Below, piece by piece: positions 44,938 through 57,800 of a stretch of 64,000 nucleotides of DNA; within the stretch, counting starts at the first letter, position 1, and every line of letters begins with the position of its first letter. Below the pieces are notes generated by a model that was given only the letters and a program-made list of their open reading frames with translations, did no database searches and was not told the DNA's origin. The position numbers and the translations under genes are program-made. Where the stretch lies: positions 8,574,455 through 8,638,454 of the forward strand of contig CP053166.1 of assembly GCA_014607495.2 (NCBI GenBank), read 5' to 3'. Origin of the DNA: Carposina sasakii. Lineage: Eukaryota > Arthropoda > Insecta > Lepidoptera > Carposinidae.

Positions 44938-45319
44938 TACAGAATGTTTTTTCGTTGCCATCCTTAACGAAGGGTACGTACTCTATACATCAAATGAAGT
45001 AAGTTTATGCCAAAAAAATGGTGGGAAACGATGTCAATTTTTGGATTTTTTTAATCACTTGATCGGTCGAAATTTATAGTGTCCAGTGTTTATGCTAGTT
45101 TTTTCATAGACAGATATTAATAATTTCTCGTGAAAAAATCTTGCTATACGCGTCAATGTGCATTTATGCAGAAAAACGCAGTATATTTACTCAACTTTGG
45201 ACCCTAATATTTTGCAAATCAGACACTTCCCAGGTCCTGCTTCTATGGAGAAAAATGATCGTGATGATGAGGAGATTCCGTAGTTTTCGGGAACGTTGAC
45301 GACCAAAAATCACCCTGTA
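44938..45319 (+). mobile_element. Mariner-like MITE, copy 3
   Basis: It starts TACAGAATGTTTTTTCGTTG and ends CCAAAAATCACCCTGTA, with TA at both tips. Same orientation as 13700-14085 and close to it along the whole length. The 78-codon frame at its left edge is an artefact. Confidence 0.8.
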
Positions 45320-47401
45320 TGTATCTTTTTTGTCTTTGGTTTTGGTTAGTTGGTATTCGCATTAACAAATGCGAAATAGTGCAATACTATTTATATGGAC
45401 ATAATGGAGCTATTGTTAAAGTTTTGTTTAAGGCAATTTAAAATAGGCTACAAGTAGGCAAGTAGAGGCTTGCTTACGAAATGCAATCCGTCGTGACGGC
45501 AGTAAAGCGAGCCCGGCCGCCATTAATGTGCGGAGGTTGATTAAACGATTTTTACGGTTTCTTTGTTATCGTAGTTTGGAGCCGGCTTCCGTCCCCGACG
45601 CGGTCACATCGCCGCGTTTGTAAACATCTCTTGTTTTCGCTCGCATGTTACTGCTGCGGGTAATACGAGGCCAGCATTGTATGCGCAACAATCGCATGTT
45701 CACAAACAACGTGACCGTTTCTCTGGTTCGCAACGCTTGAGTTTATGAAAAGGGAAATGAAATTTCATAGAAATTTTATCCAGTGCAAAAAATTGTTTTT
45801 ATTAATAGAAACGTTCGATAAAGACTTCGTGATTGAATAGGCATTCTTAAAAGGTATTATAATATTGATAAGAAACCATTTTGTTATTGTTCATTGAGCC
45901 GGCTATTTACTTTTCGAAGTACCTGATCAAGTCTTCAAGATATAATTGGAATGTCAATATGAATAAGCGTGTTATGAACAGATACTTTCAGAAACCTTTA
46001 ATTAATAAAATGTATCCGAAATCCGTTTGATGTCTAATCAGACTCACTCGGATCAAGATCAACGTGTATCAGTGCTGGTAGCTTAAATATTATTTCCATT
46101 GCCATATGGTCGAAACCCGCTTGTATAGAAGTCCTGGTAAAATTGTCGCAACATTGATAGCGCATCCATTCGTAAAACACAAGATTGAAGACCGTGGGGC
46201 CTCGGGAGTCGAGAGCTCGCTCGTATCGCTATCGAATCGTTTTATTTTGGAATCGATTAGTCCGTGCAGAGCCGGGCTAAGACCCGTGGCAAAGTACGTC
46301 ACGACGCGGACCGTGGAAAATCTTAATTCGTCTCTTCATGTCGATTGCGTGTTTTGATAACTTGCCCGTATAGATTGCCTCTCGAATCGATTACAATCGC
46401 ATGTCTATTGTGAAAGATATTAAAGATGGTAGGCGCTGGTTTTGCAGATACATTTTATACTCGAGAATGTAGAAGGATTTTGTTGTTTTTAGACCAGCCA
46501 ACGCACAGCGTGACCGAATACCTACATTATGGGAATGAGAACCTACGCCGATATTCACACTAAACTAGGAAATATTTATATTATACCAATGTATACAAGT
46601 TAACTACAGCAAGGTACTTACCTACTTATACGAACAGTGGAACCTAATATATATAACTTAAATTTTAAAATATGTAGGTATATTTAAACTTTCTACAAGG
46701 TAGGATTTTGTATGTATTTATAATTAAAACAGGTCCACAAATACCCCATTTAACGTCCACACAACACTCGTACGACGAACTCGTAATGAATCGTATAATC
46801 CCTCGATTTGCGGTGAATAATGAATGAACTGTAACCCGGGGATTGGGCCTGCGTCAAGGGAAGTGATGTGCCATTAGGTACTTTACTATACCTACCATTA
46901 TACATTCCTAGAAAATATTACTTTTCCATCTTCGATACTTAGAATAATATATCTCACCTGTATTGATTACAAAAGTGGCAACTTCACCCGTTCTAATTAA
47001 ATGAATAAAACATAGCTGTGGCGGCAGCGTATCATCATAGTATCGGTGGATTTTTTAAGGCAGAATCCTATCTGAGGTCATAATTTCATACATTATTCTT
47101 TGAATATGCATGCTTCTCATGGTTTCATCGGTCCTATTTAAATAGACTTAAAGTAATTTGTCATAAATATAATTTTAAACTTTAGTGTTTGCGATTGTCG
47201 ATATTCAGTTATCGATAGTACTAAAAGATTGTGTATGAGAATATAATAATATGAGAAATATCTCTAATGTTTTTATTACTCTGTTATTATGTTGTTTGTC
47301 ATATACTAATAATTATTAGTAAACTGAACTGCAACAAAAAGTATTGCATCAAGGTTTTTCAGTTAGACCTCCTACAATAGAATAGTGAAAACAGTATTAT
47401 G
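45320..47401. other. Gene-free region with GC-richer islands
   Basis: Bases about 45480-45740 (GCGAGCCCGGCCGCCATTAA, GCCGGCTTCCGTCCCCGACG) and about 46090-46370 are less AT-rich, appear unique in the window, and lack repeat signatures. The second has overlapping open frames on both strands (83 and 70 codons) with no known motif. Conserved regulatory DNA or an unrecognised exon are possible. Confidence 0.4.
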
Positions 47402-47620
47402 ACGGCCGACTGGTCTAGTAGGTGGTGACCCTGCCTGCGACGCTATAGGTCCTGGGTTCGAATCCCGGTAGGTGCAAACATTGATATGATGAATATCAAT
47501 GTTTGTTTCCGAGTCATGGATGTTTCTATACTTATCTATGTATTTATTTACAGTTGCTTAGGGATCTTACTGTAGGACTAGGTTGATGTGTTGTGTGGCT
47601 ATTATAGTATTCAATTTCAA
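47402..47620 (+). mobile_element. tRNA-derived SINE
   Basis: The head is tRNA-like, with an A box TGGTCTAGTAG (47411-47421) that fits the RNA polymerase III consensus fully and a B box GTTCGAATC (47456-47464). The body CCGAGTCATGGATGTTT and TTTATTTACAGTTG matches the outline of a SINE class widespread in Lepidoptera. Just after the head, CATTGATAT-GATGA-ATATCAATG is a perfect short hairpin. The 3' boundary is approximate. Confidence 0.82.
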
Positions 47621-50600
47621 ATAGTAAATATGAATAAGCAACTTTATATTTTAAATTTTTTGTTTATTTTATTTCTACATATAAGCGGATTTGTGGATCT
47701 CATCAAAATTTAACATTTCGATAGCTCAAGCCATATTAAATTTCACCTTTGCGAGAAGACTGAGAATTCATATAAATATTTAAATTGCGTTTCGAACTGG
47801 TTCTAGAAAATGAAACGATAAAACGCGATTTATATGTCCATTTTTGTTTCTTAAAATCCATTTTGAGCAGCGAAAGCCAAATTTACGTGTTGGTTGACAT
47901 TAATGTAACAACATTTATTTATTTAGTAGTCGTTCGGCATACCTGACCTTGTTTCTATAAGGTTTCTGAAACTCCGAATACTAATGTTTATTCTACGGTA
48001 TCGATAAAGCATTACCATTTATATTAGATTTGGGGGCGTTGAGGGATAACTATTGGTACTCTGAATTATATTCTAAAAAACTACTGTATTCTATACACGT
48101 AGTGATAAATCAATACCCCTCTGACTCAGTTCACTTGCGTTGAAACTCCAAAAGATAAAACACTACCATTCGATTATTTCGGATCTAGATTATTCCAACA
48201 AGGAAACTGACTAGACAAAGACGTAGATTTTACCTAAAACCATATTGAAATACTAGCTGGCTGGTATCTACCCTAGCTTGTTGATTAATTCATGCGATCA
48301 GACCAACGCGAACCAATGTTTATTTATGGGCATATCATTCGTCATCATTGTTATGGTTTGCATAATATCGGACGAGAAAACAACATCAACCAATCTATTC
48401 ATGTAGGCATACGAAACATGTTTATGTATGGTATGTATCACGATTGATTCCAGGCGAGCGCTCTCAAATTGGTTTATTGTACCAAATAACTCTATAGGAT
48501 TGTACCATAATAAATAATGTAGAACCATTACAAATAATTGGCACAGAGCTCCTGTACGCAAGCTGTGCGATGCATTGAAAAACAACAATTAGTTCAATAT
48601 TACGTAGAATTAAAGATTGCATATTACGTAGAGTATAGCCAGTGCTATCGTGTCGGCATCAGCTGACGCAGTTAAATGTGTGTGTGTGTGCGGCGAGACG
48701 GGTCCCCCTTCCCACCCCACCTCACACAGGCGCGCCGCTAATCAGCTGATCACAGTAGGTCGCGTACCAATGCCAAAATAAACGAGTGCCTACCATTTTA
48801 GGGAAACATTTTTTTGCTAATTTTGACTCACCTGTATATTTCTATTTTCTCTTATGGCAATGTAGATAACTCATTTTATTTTATGCCATTTCTACGCCCT
48901 CAACATCTCTCAATGGATTCTAAATGCATACTTTAAGCTTTACGTTTACCTCCTACACAGAGATTTACTGCCCACATCAAGATCATAAATAAAATAAACA
49001 TTTCCACCTCCCGAAGGTTAAGCAGAGAAATTCAATATACCCGCCAGTCGATTGTTCAAGTTTCGAAATCCCATCAATGCTGCAAAAAACTTTGCGGTTA
49101 AGTTGTCATGCGTATTAAAATATCTGAAATCGAGCAAAACGCCGTGTTCCAAAACTTCAGAATCGAAACATGAAAGAGTGCCGCTCCCTATTACAATCTC
49201 TTTTACTCCAGGGAAGCAGTACATGAGCAGGACAGTGACGGATATAGTCCATGTGGGACAACAGGGCTTTCAAGTTCGCTACTTAAAGTATGGCCGATGC
49301 TGGCTTAGTTTCGTGATCGCCTAGGGAGGGGACCGATGTCGATAATATTGTTTTATGACGACGGGTGGCGGGCGATACATAAATTGGGTTTTCGTTTTCG
49401 AGAGATAATACTGCCGATAAATTATATTTACATGCTGGGAATCGAATTTCGAATGGAATATTTCCAAGTTTACTAGAATTGGGCACAGCAACGTGAGCTC
49501 CTCGGCATATAATGCGTTCTGAGGAAGCACGTAATTGCTACTTTGATCGCACAACGTCGTTATCAGACCGAGACGAAAGAGATCGTTATATTTTCGCGAC
49601 TGTCATTATACTGTTTTTACGTAAGTGCGTTTATCTTAGCGACATTACTCTGCGCATTTTTCGGATATTACGACCTCTGCAAATTTTTACTACCGACAAT
49701 TTATGGGTTATTATTTGCCGCTATTACTTTAATAGCTATCAAGATAGCTATCTCAGTAATCCTAATGGCTATGATACGGCACTAAATGTAAGTACACCTC
49801 TCAGTCTCACTTTATAGGAGTAATAAAGTTATAGGGTTAAATTGTATTTATACTGTTAGTGTCGATGTATATTTAGTAATTACTTTGTATGCATGTCAAG
49901 TAAACTAAAATTTGATTTAACACTTTCAACTTCTTTACGTTGTTAATCCCCTAACACTGAGTTACAATTGTTCAATATTGATAGATTTCTAACCATCATA
50001 AACATTTTGAAAGACAAACCAGCATGAATCCTTCTCCGAGAAGACCCCGCTGGTCCGCGGCAGGAATCTGTGTAAGCGTAATAGCAAGCCCATAAAAAGT
50101 AACAATAAACTTTTTATCGCAGCACAGATAAAATAAATATAGCTTTAATTCAGTCTTCGTCGCCATGGACGGAATTATTTCATTCTCTCGTGGGGAGGCA
50201 TAAAAGTTAGAGAAAATAACAAGTGTAGTAAAATGAGCTCGGCCGAGACAGCTGAGACAGCGCTTCGAGGAGACGCCATGCCGGGGCGGCGCAATCATCC
50301 ATTAGTCACGATGTTTATTTCGTGTTTATTATGTTGGATGCTAATTTACCACCGTCGCTCGCTCAGATGTCAGATAATAGAGAACATTCTCACAAGAATC
50401 CGGGACCATGCGTGCCGAGGTAATGGCCGATTCGCCTCTCGCTACGAGAACACGTTTCTCACTAAAATGCTGCGTGCAGTTTAAATCTATTTTACGGCAT
50501 CTTAATTAGTCTCGCTCCGGATAATTGCCTAAGCATTAGCTTGGATAGGTATACACCAAATCTTTCGATTTGACTGTTAATTTAATGTAACTGGCAGGTT

Positions 50601-52252
50601 GAAAATTTGTTTTCTTGCACAATAAAGCAATTCCTTTCCCAACAGTCATTGTAAGTTATTCACTCATTGTATAAGGTGTCTTGTAAACATAAAATAAATC
50701 ATTCATTGAATGGACAAGTCTTTTGTTGGATATTTCGAAGGTGATGTCAATTAAACGAAACAATAGGATATTGGTTCCGATCGAGAAAAGGTATATACTA
50801 AAAAGCAGAGGGTTTGGTTTTTCTCTTGTTTAATGTCACATTTCAGTTCCTCAGCTAAATATTATTACATAGAACTTTTACAAAGCCTATTACAGTTATA
50901 TACAAAAATCTATCTTTATGAGAGAGTATCTCAAGTCAGAGGAATCTATCAGGAAAGCAAAACAATGAGCTTTGTTTGTAGTCATCTCGTTACTATTATA
51001 TTGTCATTTCTGTTTCTGAAATTCTCTAGAAATTACAGCGTGATTTGCACTAGTGGTGTACATATTCACAAAGAATTATTTTACTTACTCCTAAATTTAA
51101 AGTTGATCACAGATATTCAGTGTTATATTGTTATCTATAACTTTAAAATACAAAATATTACAGCCACATAAATTACATAGAGACTAAACTAAATGGTTTT
51201 TTGTGAGCATCCTTAAGTTAGTATCAACTGCTTCACGGAAAATAGCAATTTTTATAATTCAATTATTGGAATAAGTAGTAAATAGCCTCATTGCAAGATA
51301 TAATTGAAATGGCAGAATTTGACAGTTGCAGGCTCTAAATCTAATTGAATTGGCATAGTAAACAATTATTTATAATGAAATAATAGCTGTAACTCCCAAT
51401 ATATGCATGTATCATGTACCTGTTACTTACGTTACAAATATAGTGTATCTGAGTCCAATGTTTGTTGAGAACTAATACTTCCTCCTAGGCACTGTGGTTT
51501 CAATATAACGCATCCGGATTAATTGGCACTTGTTTATTACCGATATGACTGCACTGCACATCACTAGCACTGACCGACCGACGACGCATGGAGATAAATA
51601 AAACGATATCTTAAGGATTTTTGTAAAAAGATAGTTATATTTTTGGCATTGGACTATGACACAATATAATACTATGATATGCTAAGTAAGCGTTTTATAA
51701 AGACTTTTACATGCCGAATATTCGTTAATCAGACTATTCATCAGAGGACTCTTTAATATAATAACTTTGACAACGCAACTGCTTACATGAGAGCACAGTT
51801 GCGGTTCTAGGTTATCTTCAGGACTGTCTATACTCATCGCCTATTCGAAAACATTACTATTTCTAGTTTTATTCGTAATATTTTTTCTCACTTTCATTTT
51901 TTTACTCTATAGGTACATAATATTATTATAATACAATTTTTGAACATATAATTATCGATATGATATCTTATATAGTGTACGCAACGAATTAGCAACCGGT
52001 ACAAACAAATTAGTAATCGTAAGCGTCGGCTACTGCGAACGCGAATAAATATAATCGTTGGTGGGTAGCTTATGCACGTCTGTCTATAACTCCTTTACGC
52101 CCTCACTCCACGTCGTCCATCACAACAACACAAACAACTCAACGTTAAACAATATCAACGCACAAAGGTACTATTTGGTATCGGGTTCTCGCGGGGCTGA
52201 CCCTGCGGACACTTACAACTAACTAGTTACAACGAAACATCACAGAGAGCGG
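47621..52252. other. Gene-free region with GC-richer islands
   Basis: The section 48640-48800 has a GT microsatellite (48678-48691) and GC-rich text. Sections 49000-49800 and 50000-50500 carry several overlapping open frames of 67-101 codons on both strands, none with recognisable domains; the hydrophobic 80-codon frame at 49543-49785 has no supporting context. I read these as unique, possibly regulatory DNA. On the minus strand AATAAA at 51868-51873 could serve as the polyadenylation signal of the gene at 52253. Confidence 0.4.
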
Positions 52253-52780
52253 TTACATATAGATGGGCAGCTGCTGCAGCGTGCGCTTGTCGAACCGCTC
52301 GGGTACGCGCTCCACACGCGCGTAGGGAGCCAGGCGAGCCTCCAGGCGGGCGTCGAGCCGCGTGTCCAGCCGGGTGTCCAGTCGCGCGTCCAGCCAGCGC
52401 GCCTCGGCGTCGCGCTGCCGCTGAGCGGCCACGGGCGCCGGTGGCGGCACGGCGGGTGCCAGCGCGGCGCGGCAGCAGCGCCGGGTGCGGGTGCGCTCGG
52501 GACCCACCGCAGCCGCCGCCGAGCGCGGCAGGTTGTTCACAAACGGCACCCGCCGGAGACTCTCGAGCCTCCGGAAGTGCGAAGGGTGGATCATGAGCAG
52601 TGGCTCGATGCGGACGCCTTGCGGAGGCTTGGCACAGTCGGGAAGCTCGTATTCGATACTGCAGTCTACGTGTAAAGGCACCGAGTAATCCTTGGGGGCC
52701 AGGGAAGCAGGCCGCGCGTCCCGTCTGAAGCGGTCGGCGGCTGCGGCGAAGTCGGCCTCGCCGCGGGCGTAGCCCGTCAT
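52253..52780 (-). CDS. Uncharacterised 175-residue protein, candidate host gene
   Basis: I do not recognise this protein by name. The frame starts at ATG 52780 and ends with TAA, in a strongly GC- and CpG-rich island. Residues about 30-85 look like an ordered conserved core: KDYSVPLHVDCSIEYELP, then CAKPPQGVRIEPLLMIHP and RRVPFVNNLP. Residues about 86-125 are rich in Ala, Arg and Pro and look disordered. Residues 131-150 are five copies of a four-residue repeat (DARL/DTRL/EARL), encoded by five 12-bp units at 52331-52390. The C-terminus is RFDKRTLQQLPIYM. No signal peptide or membrane segment is visible. A longer 263-codon frame in another phase is only Arg/Ala-rich and is treated as a shadow. 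The gene could also be the last exon of a longer one, since splice sites upstream were not excluded. Confidence 0.6.
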   Translation of the reverse strand: MTGYARGEADFAAAADRFRRDARPASLAPKDYSVPLHVDCSIEYELPDCAKPPQGVRIEPLLMIHPSHFRRLESLRRVPFVNNLPRSAAAAVGPERTRTRRCCRAALAPAVPPPAPVAAQRQRDAEARWLDARLDTRLDTRLDARLEARLAPYARVERVPERFDKRTLQQLPIYM

Positions 52781-53070
52781 GGCGCGGCCTCACGGCATGT
52801 GCGCCGGGGCGCGCGCCGATCAGCTGATGGTGCGAGCGGAGAGCGCGCGAACGTGCACGCGATGTGGCAGCGGTCGCGAGACTACTGCGGGCGGGAGCGG
52901 CGCGCCTGCGCAGTGCGCCGCCCCGGCTCCCCGCGCCGCGCCTTCGGCACGCCCCCCGCGGCGTTCCCGCATCCCGGAGGACGCGGCGAGATCGATACCG
53001 TGCGGCGACACGGGACACGCCGGGAGAAGGCCAGCGGGGGGGACGGGGGGAACTGTGAGCCGAATGTCAA
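52260..53070. promoter_or_regulatory. CpG-rich island over the candidate gene and its upstream side
   Basis: This 0.8-kb segment is packed with CG dinucleotides and GC-rich runs (GCGCGCCGATCAGC, GGCACGCCCCCCGCGG), while the DNA on both sides is AT-rich. It covers the coding part and about 290 bp upstream of ATG 52780, the likely promoter and 5' leader. Long frames on the other strand and phases here are composition artefacts. Confidence 0.6.
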
Positions 53071-54296
53071 ACAGCTGACTGATAAAGACGAACTTCAAAC
53101 AAAAACAAGAGGTTACGCTAAACATCAAAAGAGCGAGTAAAGTATCATTCATAGTAATCTTTTCAGTGCTTAATTTTAAATCCAAGTGAATTAATAATAT
53201 TATTTTACTAATAAGTGACCAGTATAACAATTTATTCAAAGTTAGAGGCTAAAAATAAAGTTTTCTGTTCTCGAAGTTTCAAAATTTAATTTTAACGTTT
53301 AGCAACTAATATTAACCAATAAAAGTTTTCAGACTTAAAGCGCATAATGAATCATTTGACAAACATTTATTTTTATATCATTCACTTTTGAAGCGTACAT
53401 ACTAAGTAGAAAAAACATAATTATTTATATCTGTAAAGTGTCAACGCATGTAATACTAAAATAAAGTTTTTTTTAACAATATGTGTAGCACACAATTCAT
53501 GCAGAGTTATCAAACATCATAAAGCTTTTAAATAAAGCCATTGTCAATTTCAAATAAAGTGAGGATATTTTGTACTTTTATATTTAAAAGTGTCTAGTTA
53601 GTACCTAACTTTGAGAAATTTCAAACAGTATTGCCAATTAATTGACTCTATCGATAAATTACGATATTTACTACGCTCATCACTATCATTGACCACGCGC
53701 TCTCCTCCATGATTTTTTTGACAGATTGGAAAATACTGGAAATTCCGTGCTACGAGAATATGTTCGACCTGTCACTGTGCCCAACTTCCTTCATTATTAT
53801 TACTTCAAAATGTAAATTACTTAATAATTAATTCAAAGCTACAGTTAAAACTTTTAAATTAAAGTAAGTATTTTCATCTGTGCCTACTGTTCATAGCATG
53901 TTTCGTAGGTAGCGCACCTAAGCATTTCTAATTAGGTATTAATATTAAATAATAATTTACTTTTTATGCTTAAATACCTTAGTTAAATACTATAGTTATT
54001 TTCTACCGATAAATGAAATAAACCTAATGATTACCTACTTAATGTTACTTGACGCAAATTGTACACCCGTAAATGGTAGAAACTACGTGGGTTCTGCATG
54101 ACGTCTGTTAGTAGACAGACTTTTTTCAAAACAATACAAGGAAACATCCCATAGGTATTTTTACGAGCAATTCGTTTGTTATACCTATTTAACTATGTAT
54201 TTAATTGGTGTCTCCAAAATTTCCATAGTTTCGTTTTACACAATCATGTAATTAGACCCAATTTAGGAATTTTCTGGAATTTATACATACATACAT
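53071..54296. other. AT-rich intergenic spacer upstream of the candidate gene
   Basis: No gene or repeat recognised, apart from a TACA microsatellite at 54283-54302. Confidence 0.4.
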
Positions 54297-54535
54297 ACAT
54301 ATAATCACGCCTTTATCCCTTACGGGGTAGGCAGAGCACCAAGGGCCGATAGAACTACATGGTGCCACTTCTGACCAATTTTTAGGGTATAGTTGAGATG
54401 TACAAGTTCGGTTAGTAGTGACAGGTGGTCAGCCCATCGCCTACAAAACACCAAGACCCTCTTGTCCCTCTACTGGCTTGTACAGTATGCCCGGGAAGAG
54501 AAGCAGCTGTAGTATTACACGTTATTTTTTCACTC
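54297..54535 (+). repeat. Dispersed repeat, copy 3 (fullest)
   Basis: It begins ACATATAATCACGCCTTTAT, continues CCCTTACGGGGTAGGCAGAG and GTGACAGGTGGTCAGCCC, and ends near TGCCCGGGAAGAGAAGCAGC. Partial or inverted copies are at 32712-32845 and 39683-39897. The TACA run at its left edge recurs as a TGTA run beside the inverted copy, so it belongs to the element. Confidence 0.75.
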
Positions 54536-54605
54536 CCATAGCAACATTTTATTATTTGGATTTTATTATATGTATGGATAAAGTGAAGAAAATGTTATCT
54601 TTAGA

Positions 54606-54832
54606 CATGAACGTACGAGTATAAAGAACAACATAAAGGACGTAATGCTGTCACTGCACAGATTGAAGCAGCGAAATGGCGGCGCGTTGGGCATGTGTGT
54701 GTATTTTCCGGTAGGTGCCGAGCTTATTATGGTTTGTATGTGTACTCCATGGAATATCGTTGCCGAGCTTACTATGAATGCTTCACTCTATGTAGTCACA
54801 ACACTCTGTCCGTTATTCTTTATACGATCATG
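54606..54832. mobile_element. hAT-like MITE, copy E
   Basis: It begins CATGAACGTACGAGTATAAA and ends TTTATACGATCATG. Flanking 8-mers are identical: TCTTTAGA at 54598-54605 and 54833-54840. Same orientation as copy B. Short frames inside are artefacts. Confidence 0.87.
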
Positions 54833-54840
54833 TCTTTAGA

Positions 54841-57800
54841 GCAATTTTCACGAAATCGAAACATAATTCTACTAATTAGGGACATGAGTAAGGCGAAGGA
54901 ATGAAGATTCTAAACAGTTGCCATCTCCTTTATTCGCACTTCAAACTTTACCTGTAAATACCTACTTAGTCACAACACAACTCAGCTCATTGGCATATAA
55001 TATATATGCCGGGTAATGAAGCAAAAACGAGACAAAACTCCCGCATCCTCAGAAAATTTTTAAAACGCGGATTGTTCCTTAAAAAATTTAGAAAACTTAT
55101 CACTTTTTAGAGTTTTAATATAACAAATAAATTGTAAAAATTACCCATATAAGAATAAGTTTATTTCTACAATATTTCTTACATTAGCACTCCATGATAC
55201 TCGCATTATCCAGTATGCTTAAAGGAGGTGTAAAGGAGACAAGTAAAAATCAATTTGACTGACTTAAAGTTGCTTCAAAAGCGTGGGTTCTAGAGAACTT
55301 ATTCTATGCACACTGGTTATCTACCGTCAGTATTGATGGTGAAGCCGATAGCACTTCCTCTCGCGGGCCACGAGCAATCTATTTAGTTTATTTACAACTA
55401 AGACGATAAAGCGAATAAATGTGTGCGCTGTGTCAGATGTGTGGGTGTCTACTCTGATAGCAGGCTCTTCCTATTAAATAGATAGAGAAAACTTCAAATT
55501 GATAAATCTATGTTTAGAATTCGAATTGCAGAAAACCATTAATTACAATTGGTAAAATTAAAAACATTAAAATTCTGTACTGATCTGAAGATTCTTCGGT
55601 AATTTTCTCCAAAAAAAAGATGTCAACCCTATCTATGAAATATTTTGCTACCTTCTTAATAATAGTTTTCTCCATTTGCACCTACTAGTACTTAAAACGC
55701 ATGTTAAAATATATAAAATAACAAAACTAAGATGTTCGGTATTCAAGTAATGTGAAATAACACTTGAACAAATCACTATTAAAAGTTTTTTTACCAAAAA
55801 ATAAAGGATTTTCTTATTTTACCCTCTATTTGGAGATGTTGGTAGAATTTAGTTTTCCTTACTTTATTGCACGTAAATAACAAAAAATACCCAAAAATCA
55901 GGACTTTATCCATTTTAGTCACTAGCTGGCTTATTTATTACAAATTTAATAATAATTTGTATAGATAGATAAACAGCTTGTCCTCAGCTCTGTGTAGCGT
56001 CTACACCCTACACTAACTAAGTTAAGACCTCGAGTTGTCTGTTTAGTGTCGGCGGGTGTGGGTGGTCCCAGTCCTCGAGCAGATACAGCGGAGAGATGTG
56101 ATAAAGAACCGTCATGTAGACAACACAGCAATATGTCAATCACGGCTAATCAAATTGATTCCTACATGGACATAGGTAGGTAGGTACCTACATAGAAATG
56201 TATACAAGCTGGAAACAGCGCTTCTTACTAAAAACTGCCTCCCGAAAATTTGACCAATTTGACCTTGAAAAACTAGACGGGGAAAAAAAAGAGTGTACTC
56301 ACAATTTAATTTTAATGGACATTTCATTCAATGACATTTCTACCACGAACAACCCAAGTAACACAGGAAGCATTTTAACAAACGGATAATAGCATAAACT
56401 TGTGCTATTATAATGCAGCGTAATTCCATTCTACAGCTTTGGGCTGTTTTAGTGCCCTTCGTTATTTAATAGCACTTTTAACTAGTAAGGAAATGCCTAG
56501 TATTGCTAAGTAGCATAAACGTGAATCAATGTAATGCTTGCATTTTTGAAGGTCAACTGAGTTCTTTTAAACAGCTAATTTTTATGGTGGATACATAATA
56601 ATTAATAAGTAAAGATTAGATTATCCGTTTCTAAAGAAAAGTAGGAATAATTGCAGAGAACCCAATGGAATTTGTATTGGCCTAAAAATAGGTAACATAA
56701 AATTTGCACAATTTACATTACACATTTACAAAATAAAAAAGGATGGTCTTAGCCATTGTGATATTGTCCGTGATCCTAAAGACCTGGTATGTAAATTGGT
56801 ATATTTACGAGTACATAATTATGAATACTTATATTTCGTACCACTATTGCATACGTACAAATAAGAAACGTTGTTTTAAGTGCTTTAGTGTCTTATTTAG
56901 ATTAAAGGGATTTAACAACTATTAAATAAATAACCATTAAATATCTTTTATTTTATTTGCACAAGTTTTTCCATCGTTCTTTGAAGCTGAGCATAAGAAC
57001 GATAAATGTTTTAGTAATGAACGACAAATGTTTTGTGCTCTATCTGCCAGTAATTGATCCAGTGATATAATATTTCGGTAGCTGTAACGTTACTATAATC
57101 CATACGTGGGTTTCCTTGATTATCTGAAAATTTAAATTTTAGCACCTATACTAACTAGTGATTACAAAATGTTACAGTGACAGGCGCCACCAAGCTAGGC
57201 GTTTAAACCTTTTCTGGGTCCACCTAAAGCTACGCAGAGAAAATTATCACTAAAATTAATCCGCTCAGTAAATGGCGGCAGTAGGCATAAAAGCGAGACA
57301 GACAGAGTTACTTTCACATTTATAATGTTATATATGATAATAAAAAGTATAACATTTCAAAATAAATTCATTGTAGGGTCGGTCTCTTGTTATGGAAAAG
57401 TATGTGCACCCTACTCAAAAATATACAATACACAGAAAATGTTTAAAAAGTAGCTTCAGAAGCAAATATTGGGATTATGAGGATAAGCAACTAACTAAAT
57501 AAAGTTTTGTGACAAATATTTAAAAAAGCAAGAGTGAATATTGCCTAAAATTTGCCGTTTAAGTTTTTGCCTAGGGCCATAGTTTGGAAATTCAATTTTG
57601 TACTTACGAGTGATATAATAAGTTGGATCCTGGATGCCACTCGCTTCTGCAACCACGAACAATACATTTCACTACTGTTTTTATATCAATACCACCAAAA
57701 TATCTTATTTAGTCCACACAAATATGCGAAGCGATTCAAACAAATCGACTTGACATAATTTGACAAAATTGTCATGTGCTACCCAGGGATACCATTACAT

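Noticed and set aside
49543..49785. Possible small membrane protein of 80 codons
   Set aside because: Hydrophobic, but overlaps another frame of similar length and has no splice, promoter or homology support.
52227..53018. 263-codon minus-strand frame over the CpG island
   Set aside because: It is made mostly of Arg, Ala, Gly and Pro from GC-rich DNA and overlaps the better 175-codon frame in another phase.
52779..53140. Plus-strand frames of 99 and 113 codons upstream of the candidate gene
   Set aside because: Composition artefacts of the CpG island, with no domain or conserved motif visible.
55436..55470. Fourth copy of the GGTCTACTCTGAA element
   Set aside because: Only GTCTACTCTGA matches and neither the interior nor the other tip is present.
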